Assembly (NCBI RefSeq): GCF_004101845.1
Contig: NZ_CP026116.1
Location: 124,001-188,000 of the forward strand
Length of the DNA stretch: 64,000 bases
Direction: 5' to 3'
Source: Latilactobacillus curvatus JCM 1096 = DSM 20019
GTDB lineage: Bacteria > Bacillota > Bacilli > Lactobacillales > Lactobacillaceae
The notes under the pieces were generated by a model, which worked only from the letters and a program-made list of their open reading frames with translations, was not told the DNA's origin and did not search any database. Position 1 is the stretch's first letter. Each line of letters opens with the position of its first letter. Positions 55,647 through 64,000 of this stretch are shown piece after piece. The translations under genes were made by a program, and so were the position numbers.

Positions 55647-56825
55647 ATGTCAAAAAAAGGGCGTCAAATTGGTGGTGTCATTGGTATTCTGGTCATATTC
55701 GGTCTGGTAGCGGGCGGAATTGTGGTTCAGCGACAACATCACCAACGAGAAGTAAAAATCGCGCAACAACAAGCCAAGATTAAGCGCCAACGACAAGCGC
55801 AAGAAGCAAAGAAACAGCGCGAATCACAAAAAGTCGCTGCTGCTAAAGCAAAGGAAGAACGACTTAAAGCAGAAAGCCAACCGACAATTGTTGCAGAACA
55901 AGCGTTAGATGACTACTTAAAGCAAATTGGCTTTTCAGGTACCGCGTTAATTGTCCGCGATAAGCAAGTTTTGTTGGATAAGGGGTACGGCAGTGCTAAT
56001 CGGGCCAAGCAGTTGGTGAATACGCCAGATACGCTATATGCGATTGGTTCAACTGAAAAAGCGTTGATTGCAACGAGTTTATTGCAGTTACAAGAACAAG
56101 GAAAGCTAAACGTCAACGATCCAATCAGTCGGTACCTCCCGGACTTTCCGAATGGGCAGCAGATTAAACTGACTGATTTTTTACATCATACATCAGGCAT
56201 TGTCGGTCGGGACCAAGATAATCAGACGAAGACTCTCGACCAATTAATCGAAGAAATTATTAAAAATGGGATTAAGGAACAACCGGGCAAGTGGCACTAT
56301 ATGGATGCGAACTATATTGTGCTGACGAAGGTTTTGGAAAAAGTGAGTCATCAAGATTACAAAACGTATCTAAAAGAAAAAATTCTAAAACCAAGTAAAA
56401 TGGCGCACACTGGTTTCATGACGGATCAATATTCGCGATTACCAGCGGCTTCCATTGGCTATCTGGCAAATGGCGCTGCGGGACAACTCCCCAATTTCAC
56501 GCAACTACCAAGGGTCGGAGATATGTATATGACGGCGACTGATATGTACCGTTTTGACCGCGCGTTGTGGACTGGAAAATTAATTAATGAACAGAGTAAG
56601 GCTCAAATGTTCCAACCAGGGAGTACGTCCCACTATGGAATGGGCTTTTACAATGATCCAGCACTCATTATTAACCGTGGTTATTTGTCAGGCTGGAATG
56701 TGTCGAACGGATTTAGCCACGGTGGCCGAATCTATATCGTGTTATTTTCAAACGAAAAGAACGAAAAGGTTTCGCTCAGCAAGATGAACGGTGAATTATA
56801 TACTAAAATAACTGCAACGATTTAA
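55647..56825 (+). CDS. membrane-anchored serine hydrolase, beta-lactamase class C family
   Basis: The 392-residue protein has an N-terminal membrane anchor (IGGVIGILVIFGLVAGGIVV), a charged coiled linker (QQAKIKRQRQAQEAKKQR) and an extracytoplasmic class C-like domain. SxxK is in IGSTEKALIA and the third motif is HGG in FSHGGRIYIV. The second motif reads YMD in WHYMDANYIV rather than YxN. Such proteins are usually DD-peptidases or esterases of wall metabolism, not true resistance enzymes. ATG 55647 follows cggagg. Confidence 0.85.
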   Translation: MSKKGRQIGGVIGILVIFGLVAGGIVVQRQHHQREVKIAQQQAKIKRQRQAQEAKKQRESQKVAAAKAKEERLKAESQPTIVAEQALDDYLKQIGFSGTALIVRDKQVLLDKGYGSANRAKQLVNTPDTLYAIGSTEKALIATSLLQLQEQGKLNVNDPISRYLPDFPNGQQIKLTDFLHHTSGIVGRDQDNQTKTLDQLIEEIIKNGIKEQPGKWHYMDANYIVLTKVLEKVSHQDYKTYLKEKILKPSKMAHTGFMTDQYSRLPAASIGYLANGAAGQLPNFTQLPRVGDMYMTATDMYRFDRALWTGKLINEQSKAQMFQPGSTSHYGMGFYNDPALIINRGYLSGWNVSNGFSHGGRIYIVLFSNEKNEKVSLSKMNGELYTKITATI

Positions 56826-56930
56826 GGGTTTTGTTCCTTATTTAGTTGATACGGACAGCGCAACGATAAAATCAAACCTGGAAGAACTGTACAAAGAACA
56901 TAAAGAGGATAATTTGGTTTTCCGAAATAT
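56826..56930 (+). pseudogene. coding fragment cut by an IS3-family element
   Basis: Between the hydrolase stop and the IS left end an open frame without its own start encodes GFVPYLVDTDSATIKSNLEE followed by LYKEHKEDNLVFRN. The composition (acidic helix, no low complexity) suggests the 3' part of a lost gene. It is not recognised. Confidence 0.45.
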
Positions 56931-56994
56931 GGCTCCTATGATGGAATTACGGACAAACTGTTCGATATAATACATCATAAAGGAGCTTTTTATT

Positions 56995-57246
56995 ATGGCA
57001 ATTAAATATTCAAATGAATTTAAAGAATCGATTGTTAGCTTAAGTCAGACTGGCCGTTCGGCCAACTCACTGGCTAAAGAATACAACGTCAGTGTTTCAA
57101 CGGTCACTAAGTGGATTAAACAAGCTGATCCTAACAACACTAAAGTGCTATCATCAAATGAACGTGCTCTGATTAAAGAAAATAAACGGTTAAAAGAAGA
57201 ACTTGATATTTTAAAACGAGCGGCGGCGCTCATGGCAAAAAGCTAA
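56995..57246 (+). CDS. IS3-family transposase OrfA
   Basis: The 83-residue protein has HTH GRSANSLAKEYNVSVSTVTK and a coiled coil (RALIKENKRLKEELDILKRA). RBS aaaggag. The end gcaaaaagc gives a possible -1 slippage site (A5G) into orfB, which is open in the -1 frame. Confidence 0.9.
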   Translation: MAIKYSNEFKESIVSLSQTGRSANSLAKEYNVSVSTVTKWIKQADPNNTKVLSSNERALIKENKRLKEELDILKRAAALMAKS

Positions 57247-57266
57247 TTATTAAAGGGCGTGCCCTC

Positions 57267-58064
57267 GTGTTAGAAGTCGTCAACGCTAATTTACTTGCTG
57301 GGCACCGCATTACGCGTATCTTATCAGTACTCAAAATTCCGCGCTCAACCTACTATGATTATCTACATTGGCAGCCAAGTAGAACTGAACGCCGCCGGCA
57401 TTTAATTAAACAAGAAGTGTTAACGGCTTGGTTAAGATATCCAATGTATGGCTACCCACGATTAACGATCTTACTAAATCAACAGTCTGATATTCACGTT
57501 AGTCAGCGTCTGGTCTATCAACAAATGTGTGAATTAGGGATTAGATCTAGAATGGTTAAACGAATCAATAAGCCAACCACTCAGACTGATTATGATCAGC
57601 GACCAAACTTGATTAAGCAGTTAACTGATCAATCTGGTATTTTATTGACTGATATTACGTACATTCCCCTTAACCATACTTGGTGTTACCTAGCTAGTGT
57701 CTATAATCCAGTAACCCGACGGGTTATTGCTTACCAACTTAATACGCAGATGACTAAAGAACTAGCGACTAACGTTATTACCCAAGTCATGGCGCAAGCA
57801 GTTAAACCACAAATTATTCATAGTGATATGGGAAGCCAATACACAAGTGACTTATTTGAAAACACTTTATCGAAGTATGGTATCAAGCATTCTTACTCCC
57901 GAAAGGGTCAGCCCGGCGATAACGCGCGAATTGAAAGTTTTCATTCAATTTTGAAACGTGAATACGTTAATTTCCAAGATTTTAAGACAATTCATGAAGC
58001 AATCGCCGGAATTGATAACTATATTCGTTGGTATAACAGTGATCGTATTTCACTTGTAGCGTAG
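57267..58064 (+). CDS. IS3-family transposase OrfB
   Basis: The 265-residue DDE transposase domain has LLTDITYIPL, HSDMGSQYTSD and ARIESFHSILKREY. The end NSDRISLVA resembles NSDRIRTSV of the copy at 6938, so the short C-terminus is natural for this subgroup. The frame extends upstream into orfA for frameshift fusion. It appears intact. Confidence 0.88.
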   Translation: MLEVVNANLLAGHRITRILSVLKIPRSTYYDYLHWQPSRTERRRHLIKQEVLTAWLRYPMYGYPRLTILLNQQSDIHVSQRLVYQQMCELGIRSRMVKRINKPTTQTDYDQRPNLIKQLTDQSGILLTDITYIPLNHTWCYLASVYNPVTRRVIAYQLNTQMTKELATNVITQVMAQAVKPQIIHSDMGSQYTSDLFENTLSKYGIKHSYSRKGQPGDNARIESFHSILKREYVNFQDFKTIHEAIAGIDNYIRWYNSDRISLVA

Positions 58065-58232
58065 CTACAGGCTATTAAATTCAATAATGTTGGGGCTTAT
58101 TTAATATACTCTAAAGCGTTTTTAAAATCTGAACGGGACTAAAACTTCGGCCTCCGAAAATTAAATTAAGTAATTTAAATTGAAAGTCAAATTTGTTCGT
58201 ACTTTTATGTCCGGATTCTTGACATAGGAGCC

Positions 58233-58764
58233 TCTCTTTACTGGACGATGGTCTTGTTCAATCAAATTATTCAGGTATTTAATGGTACGATGTTCTGTCC
58301 CTTGATAAAAGCCGTATTCTTTTAGTTTCTTAAAGGCACTTGTAATAGAGGGGGGCTTTATCTGTGACTACAACCTTCGGTTCATCAAACTGCTTCACTA
58401 ACCGCTTAAGAAAAGCATAGGCTGCTTGTGTGTCCCGTTTTTTACGTAACCAAATATCCAAGGTTAAACCATCTGCATCGATGGCTCGATACAAATAATG
58501 CCATTTTCCTTTAATTTTGATGTACGTTTCATCCATTTTCCATGAATAAAAGGATTTTTTATTTTTCTTTTTCCAAATTTGATAGAGTAGTTTGCCATAT
58601 TCTTGCACCCAACGATAAATCGTCGTATGAGAAACGTTAATGCCACGATCATATAAGATTTCTTGAACTTCACGATAGCTAAGGTTATAACGAAGATAGT
58701 AGCCCACGGCTACAATAATCACATCCTGCTGAAATTGCTTTCCTTTAAAATGATTCATCGTCAT
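58233..58764 (-). pseudogene. IS6-family transposase, frameshifted and C-terminally truncated
   Basis: MNHFKGKQFQQDVIIVAVGY, YLRYNLSYREVQEILYDRG and WKMDETYIKIKGKWHYLYRA are typical for IS6 transposases. The main frame ends at 58330. A run of six C on the coding strand (58350-58355) shifts the frame; with five C it would continue DKAPSITSAFKKLKEYGFYQ to QDHRPVKR, where the IS3 element begins. Dead copy. Confidence 0.85.
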
Positions 58765-58832
58765 TCCTCCTGCTATCTTTTTCTATTATTCTACCTTATT
58801 TGATAGTAGATTTAAAACTTTGCAACAGAACC
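58233..58832 (-). mobile_element. IS6-family (IS1216/ISS1-like) remnant
   Basis: The outer end at 58832 has ggttctgttgcaaagtttta on the minus strand, the IS1216-type terminal repeat. The other end is missing: the sequence is cut at 58232/58233 by the IS3-family element. Confidence 0.82.
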
Positions 58833-58841
58833 GATTTAAGT

Positions 58842-58914
58842 AAAAAAACGGGTTTAATGATTCAGATGAAGGACTTTAATTAGTGTTGATCTGAGATTAT
58901 TGACCCGTTTTTTA
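58842..58914 (+). terminator. long hairpin terminator
   Basis: Stem aaaacgggt.taatgattcagat / atctgagattattgacccgtttt with T6. It may once have ended the transcript now separated by the IS insertions. Confidence 0.7.
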
Positions 58915-58978
58915 ATTTTGGATGTGCTACAAATGCCGAATTGGTAAGGATGTTAAATTGTGTAAAATTTAATTTGGG

Positions 58979-59039
58979 TAAAACGCTTTCTTTTTGGACA
59001 TCGGTAATCTATAATAGTTTTCGAGGAAACGTTTTCCTA
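58979..59039 (+). promoter_or_regulatory. glp operon promoter region with two cre-like sites
   Basis: A tataat -10 box at 59011-59016 is flanked by cre-like sites taaaaacgctttct (58979-58992) and the palindrome aggaaacgttttcct (59025-59039). This agrees with CcpA repression of glycerol use; the sites are degenerate. Confidence 0.55.
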
Positions 59040-59052
59040 ACATTGTTGTTAA

Positions 59053-60582
<1,530 letters not shown>

Positions 60583-60593
60583 GGAGGATTATA

Positions 60594-62420
60594 ATGACAT
60601 TTTCATTAGAAGGACGTCAACAAGTAATTAATAACTTAAAGAACGAACAACTTGATTTATTAGTAATCGGTGGCGGGATCACTGGTGCTGGGGTTGCTAT
60701 TCAAGCGGCTGCATCAGGCATCAAAACCGGTTTGATTGAAATGCAAGATTTTGCTGAGGGGACTTCATCACGTTCAACGAAGTTAGTTCACGGTGGTATC
60801 CGTTATTTAAAGACTTTCGACGTTGGGGTTGTTGCAGATACTGTTAGTGAACGGGCCGTTGTTCAAGGGATTGCACCTCACATCCCACGGCCTACACCAA
60901 TGCTTTTACCAATCTATGATGAACCTGAAGCAACTTACGACATGTTCAGTGTCAAGATTGCCATGGATTTATACGATAAATTGGCAGGGGTAACTGGTAC
61001 ACAATATGCCAACTATACAATTGATCGTAAAGAAGTACTCCAACGCGAACCTGGCTTGAAGTCAGACCGTTTGATGGGTGCTGGTGTTTATTTAGATTTC
61101 GTCAATAATGATGCGCGCTTAGTCATCGAAAATATTAAAGAAGCTGACGAATTAGGTGCATCAATCGCAAGTCACGTTAAAGCAGTCGGAATGACTTATG
61201 ATGCAAACGGTCGCGTAAACGGTTTGAAAGCACACGATGAATTAACGGATGAAACATTCGATATTCATGCCAAATTAGTCATTAATACTGCTGGCCCTTG
61301 GGTGGATAAAGTAAATGCTTTAAACACGGAAGTCAAAGCACAAGAAACACTTCGTCCTACTAAAGGGATTCATTTAGTTGTTGATAGTAGTCGTTTATCA
61401 GTGCCACAACCAACTTACTTCGATTCAGGCTTACATGATGGTCGGATGATTTTCGTTGTGCCACGCGAAGGTAAGACGTACTTCGGGACAACTGATACTG
61501 ATTACACAGGCGATTTCAAACACCCACGTGTTGAACAAGCAGACGTTGATTACCTCTTAAAAGCAATCAACAATCGCTATCCTAGCGTTAATATCGCTTT
61601 AAACGATATTGAAGCTAGCTGGGCAGGTTTACGACCATTAATTTCTAATAACGGTAGCTCCGATTATAACGGTGGTGGCGCTAATAGCGGTAAGGTTTCA
61701 GAAGAATCATTCAACAACTTAATCAAGACAGTTGATGATTACGAAAACAAAACAGCTGCTCGTGCAGATGTTGAAAAAGCAATCAGTCAATTAAGAACGG
61801 CGCATGCTGAAGAATCAGTCAACCCATCACAAGTTTCTCGTGGTAGTGATTTGAAAGTGGCTGAAAACGGCTTAATCACTTTATCAGGTGGTAAGATTAC
61901 TGATTATCGTAAGATGGCAGCCGGTGCGCTTGAATTAATCCGGGATATCTTGAAGAAAGATTTCAATGAAACAGTTCGTGAAATCGATTCTAAGAAATTA
62001 CAAGTTTCAGGTGGGCACTTCGATCCAAATAACGTGGATGATACCCTTAAATTCTATGCAAAAGTTGCGATGAACAAAGGGATTGATGAAGAAGATGCGA
62101 TTGATTTAGCAAACCGCTTCGGTTCAAACGTCAGCCGGGTTGTTTCATACGCGGACCAAGGTGCTGCTGAAGGCTTGAACTTGAAAGAAACAATCAGCTT
62201 AAGATACTCAGTTAACGAAGAAATGACATTAACACCAGTTGATTATCTTTTAAGACGGACAAACTTCATCTTATTCCACAATGATCAATTAGCAGCCATC
62301 AAACAACCAGTTGTTGATGAAATGGCGCGTTTATTGAACTGGGATGACGCTGAAAAAGCACGTCAAACAGAATTATTGGATTCAGCAATTGCTGAAGCAC
62401 AATTAGACTATTTAAAATAG
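60594..62420 (+). CDS. glpO: alpha-glycerophosphate oxidase (GlpO)
   Basis: The 608-residue flavoprotein oxidises glycerol-3-phosphate to dihydroxyacetone phosphate. It has the FAD loop LLVIGGGITGAGVAIQAAAS, GTSSRSTKLVHGGIRYL and GGKITDYRKMAAGALEL. The additional helical stretch around residues 355-420 (VSEESFNNLIKTVDDYENKT...) is the insertion found in H2O2-forming GlpO of lactic acid bacteria rather than respiratory GlpD. ATG 60594 follows gaggagg, 11 bp after glpK. Confidence 0.92.
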   Translation: MTFSLEGRQQVINNLKNEQLDLLVIGGGITGAGVAIQAAASGIKTGLIEMQDFAEGTSSRSTKLVHGGIRYLKTFDVGVVADTVSERAVVQGIAPHIPRPTPMLLPIYDEPEATYDMFSVKIAMDLYDKLAGVTGTQYANYTIDRKEVLQREPGLKSDRLMGAGVYLDFVNNDARLVIENIKEADELGASIASHVKAVGMTYDANGRVNGLKAHDELTDETFDIHAKLVINTAGPWVDKVNALNTEVKAQETLRPTKGIHLVVDSSRLSVPQPTYFDSGLHDGRMIFVVPREGKTYFGTTDTDYTGDFKHPRVEQADVDYLLKAINNRYPSVNIALNDIEASWAGLRPLISNNGSSDYNGGGANSGKVSEESFNNLIKTVDDYENKTAARADVEKAISQLRTAHAEESVNPSQVSRGSDLKVAENGLITLSGGKITDYRKMAAGALELIRDILKKDFNETVREIDSKKLQVSGGHFDPNNVDDTLKFYAKVAMNKGIDEEDAIDLANRFGSNVSRVVSYADQGAAEGLNLKETISLRYSVNEEMTLTPVDYLLRRTNFILFHNDQLAAIKQPVVDEMARLLNWDDAEKARQTELLDSAIAEAQLDYLK

Positions 62421-62442
62421 GACTTAACTTGGAGGAAATCTC

Positions 62443-63162
62443 ATGGAACATTCAATAATGGTTCAGGCGCTTGGTGAACTTGTTGGGACGTTTATCCTTG
62501 TTCTTTTAGGGGATGGCGTTGTAGCGGGCGTTAGCTTAGCAAAAACAAAAGCCAACGGTGCTGGCTGGGTTGCTATCACGCTTGGTTGGGGCTTTGCGGT
62601 TACTTTAGGGGTATATACCTCTGCATTTATGGGACCTGCACACTTGAACCCAGCGGTGACGATTGCTTTTGCAATGATTGGCAAGACCCCTTGGGCAGCG
62701 GTGGTACCATTCATTATCGCCCAAATGATTGGGGCGTTCTTAGGCGCAGTTGTCGTTTGGATTCAATACTATCCACATTGGCAAGCTACTAAAGATCAAG
62801 CAGCAATCTTAGGCACTTTTGCAACTGGCCCTGCGATTCGCAGCCCATTTGCCAATTTAATGAGTGAATTGATTGGGACATTCGTCTTAATCTTCGCTTT
62901 ACTAGCATTAACACGTGGTGAATTAACAGCCGGTTTGAACCCATTAGTGGTTGGGGTGGTTATCACAGCAATCGGTCTATCACTTGGTGGGACGACTGGT
63001 TACGCGATTAACCCGGCTCGAGATTTAGGCCCACGGATTGCCCATGCAGTCTTGCCGATTGCCAACAAGGGTGATTCAGACTGGTCATACAGCTGGATCC
63101 CAGTTGTCGGTCCAATCATCGGTGGGATTTTAGGTGCATTACTCTTCGTTGTATTGCCATAA
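62443..63162 (+). CDS. glpF: glycerol uptake facilitator (aquaglyceroporin)
   Basis: The 239-residue MIP-family channel has six membrane spans and the two NPA motifs HLNPAVTIAFA and YAINPARDLGPR; Asp after the second NPAR is the aquaglyceroporin signature. It admits glycerol by diffusion, trapped by GlpK. RBS ggagg; third gene of the glp operon, followed by a terminator. Confidence 0.96.
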   Translation: MEHSIMVQALGELVGTFILVLLGDGVVAGVSLAKTKANGAGWVAITLGWGFAVTLGVYTSAFMGPAHLNPAVTIAFAMIGKTPWAAVVPFIIAQMIGAFLGAVVVWIQYYPHWQATKDQAAILGTFATGPAIRSPFANLMSELIGTFVLIFALLALTRGELTAGLNPLVVGVVITAIGLSLGGTTGYAINPARDLGPRIAHAVLPIANKGDSDWSYSWIPVVGPIIGGILGALLFVVLP

Positions 63163-63166
63163 CGAT

Positions 63167-63203
63167 AAAAAAACGATTAACCAACAGGTTAATCGTTTTT
63201 TTT
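63167..63203 (+). terminator. terminator after glpF
   Basis: Stem aaaacgattaacc / ggttaatcgtttt with T8. Confidence 0.92.
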
Positions 63204-63218
63204 GTGTATTTATGATTT

Positions 63219-63262
63219 AAATACGAATTATTAAATGTATTTATATAAAATAGTTCGTAAAA
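63219..63262 (+). promoter_or_regulatory. tandem inverted PurBoxes (PurR operator)
   Basis: aaatacgaattatt (63219-63232) and the inverted tagttcgtaaaata region (63249-63262) contain CGAA cores in opposite orientation with about 16 nt between boxes, the arrangement of Gram-positive PurR operators (AWWWCCGAACWWT). Seen as pattern; regulation inferred. Confidence 0.6.
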
Positions 63263-63266
63263 TATT

Positions 63267-63295
63267 TTGACATATCAGATGAAGATTGTTAGAAT
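63267..63295 (+). promoter_or_regulatory. purE promoter
   Basis: -35 ttgaca (63267-63272), exactly 17 bp, -10 tagaat (63290-63295). It lies immediately downstream of the PurBoxes. Confidence 0.85.
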
Positions 63296-63332
63296 CAAAG
63301 CATAATCAACAACGAGAAAGTGGGCAAAGAAT

Positions 63333-63818
63333 ATGAGTGATGTGGCACTTGTTATGGGCTCTATATCAGATTGGGGAACAATGGAACAGACCGCTTCTGT
63401 ATTATCGGAGTTGGGCGTGAGTTATACGAAACAGATTATTTCTGCTCATCGGATGCCGGATGAAATGTTCGCCTTTTCAAAAGAAGCACAGGCGAACGGG
63501 TATCGTGCGATTATTGCTGGTGCGGGTGGTGCCGCACATTTGCCGGGGATGATTGCTGCCAATACAGTCTTACCAGTCATTGGCGTGCCAATTCAAAGTA
63601 AGGCACTTAGTGGGCTGGATTCTTTATTATCAATTGTGCAAATGCCAGGTGGCGTACCAGTGGCGACGGTTGCGATTGGTAAAGCGGGGGCCGTTAACGC
63701 TGGTATTTTAGCGACACAGATTTGTGGCTTGCAGGTCCCAGCTTATCAAGTGGCACTGCAACAGTATCAAGCACGGATGCATGCAAAGGCGGTGGCAAGT
63801 AATGCAGACTTTGACTAA
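63333..63818 (+). CDS. purE: N5-carboxyaminoimidazole ribonucleotide mutase
   Basis: The 161-residue class I PurE converts N5-CAIR to CAIR in purine synthesis. Conserved [22 protein letters not shown] and [11 protein letters not shown] surround the active site. It overlaps the following purK by 17 bp, which shows translational coupling and supports the two-step PurK/PurE route. Confidence 0.95.
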   Translation: MSDVALVMGSISDWGTMEQTASVLSELGVSYTKQIISAHRMPDEMFAFSKEAQANGYRAIIAGAGGAAHLPGMIAANTVLPVIGVPIQSKALSGLDSLLSIVQMPGGVPVATVAIGKAGAVNAGILATQICGLQVPAYQVALQQYQARMHAKAVASNADFD

Positions 63819-64000
63819 CCAAATTTTACCAGGGCAAACGATTGGGATTGTTGGGGGCGGTCAGTTAGGTCAGATGATGACATTAGCGGCTAAAGAGATG
63901 GGGTTTGCAGTGATTATCTTAGATCCGCAGGCAGACTGTCCAGCCGGACAAGTCGCGGATGATCAAATTGTGGCAGCTTATGATGATCAGGCACAAATTA
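63802..64000 (+). CDS. purK: N5-carboxyaminoimidazole ribonucleotide synthase, 5' part only
   Basis: ATG 63802 opens [20 protein letters not shown] and continues [20 protein letters not shown] to the window edge. [12 protein letters not shown] is the PurK N-terminal signature of the ATP-grasp enzyme that carboxylates AIR with ATP and bicarbonate. The rest of the gene is outside the window. Coupled to purE. Confidence 0.93.
   Translation, partial: MQTLTNQILPGQTIGIVGGGQLGQMMTLAAKEMGFAVIILDPQADCPAGQVADDQIVAAYDDQAQI

Larger units (their letters stand above)
56931..58232 (+). mobile_element. IS3-family insertion sequence, about 1302 bp
   Basis: Ends ggctcctatgatggaattac on the left and the complement of ggctcctatgtcaagaatcc on the right form imperfect terminal repeats. 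orfA and orfB are both open. It sits inside an IS1216-like remnant on the right side. The same ends recur in the hybrid element at 14607-16624. Confidence 0.85.

Overview
The window reads as a chromosomal segment of a low-GC lactic acid bacterium, almost certainly Latilactobacillus (Lactobacillus) sakei. The strongest marker is a 37-codon gene at 5279-5392, missed by long-ORF calling, whose mature product matches the sakacin P inducing peptide (SppIP) as I remember it. The cggR-gapA-pgk-tpiA-eno operon, the glycerol-3-phosphate oxidase pathway, PepX and a Gram-positive layout (yhaONM, ecsAB, ytmP-trmB, ytpP-ytpR) agree with this. No database search was run; all names rest on recognised motifs, gene order and family knowledge.

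Layout. 1-4.1 kb: a DUF6506-type gene broken by one stop codon, an OppA-like binding protein, Ohr and a GST-like protein. 4.1-7.5 kb: a decayed sakacin P-type bacteriocin locus (EntA-type immunity gene, intact pheromone gene with paired operator repeats, histidine kinase cut by an IS3-family element, a frameshifted second immunity gene). 8-14 kb: threonine dehydratase, a DNA glycosylase, NADH peroxidase and a membrane-anchored glycerophosphodiester phosphodiesterase. 14.1-16.6 kb: a scar in which two IS3-family ends enclose a plasmid Rep fragment, a plasmid HTH fragment and an IS30. 17.0 kb: tRNA-Arg(CCG). 17.2-23.1 kb: glycolytic operon under CggR. 23.3-27.1 kb: fructose-family PTS with a frameshifted PRD regulator. 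27.3-31.3 kb: ArgR-type regulator, RluA-type pseudouridine synthase, class A PBP and a YheA-type protein. 31.6-36.6 kb: yhaO-yhaN-yhaM behind a LexA/DinR box. 36.7-44.3 kb: PrsA, HIT protein, Ecs transporter, phosphotransferase, TrmB, YtpP and YtpR. 44.4-53.4 kb: AsnB, MurC, Bax-inhibitor-like protein, a PadR/DUF1700 cassette, thioesterase, PepX, tRNA-Arg(TCT) and a MazG-like protein. 53.5-58.8 kb: cold shock protein, an SDR lacking its usual tyrosine, a universal stress protein, a beta-lactamase-family protein, then an IS3 inserted in an IS1216-like remnant. 59-63.2 kb: glpK-glpO-glpF. 63.2-64 kb: start of the pur operon (purE, purK cut by the window edge) behind two PurBoxes.

The most unusual recurrent feature is a family of about 120-bp intergenic palindromic elements. 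Short conserved boxes are fixed, while the arms between them change from copy to copy yet remain complementary, in tandem arrays at 395-720, 31347-31630 and 42301-42860 and as half-copies that end in terminators elsewhere.

Functional logic. Glycolysis from GAPDH to enolase is encoded together without a phosphoglycerate mutase. Glycerol enters by GlpF, is phosphorylated by GlpK and oxidised by GlpO to dihydroxyacetone phosphate and H2O2, which feeds the same lower glycolysis, while Npr could remove the peroxide.
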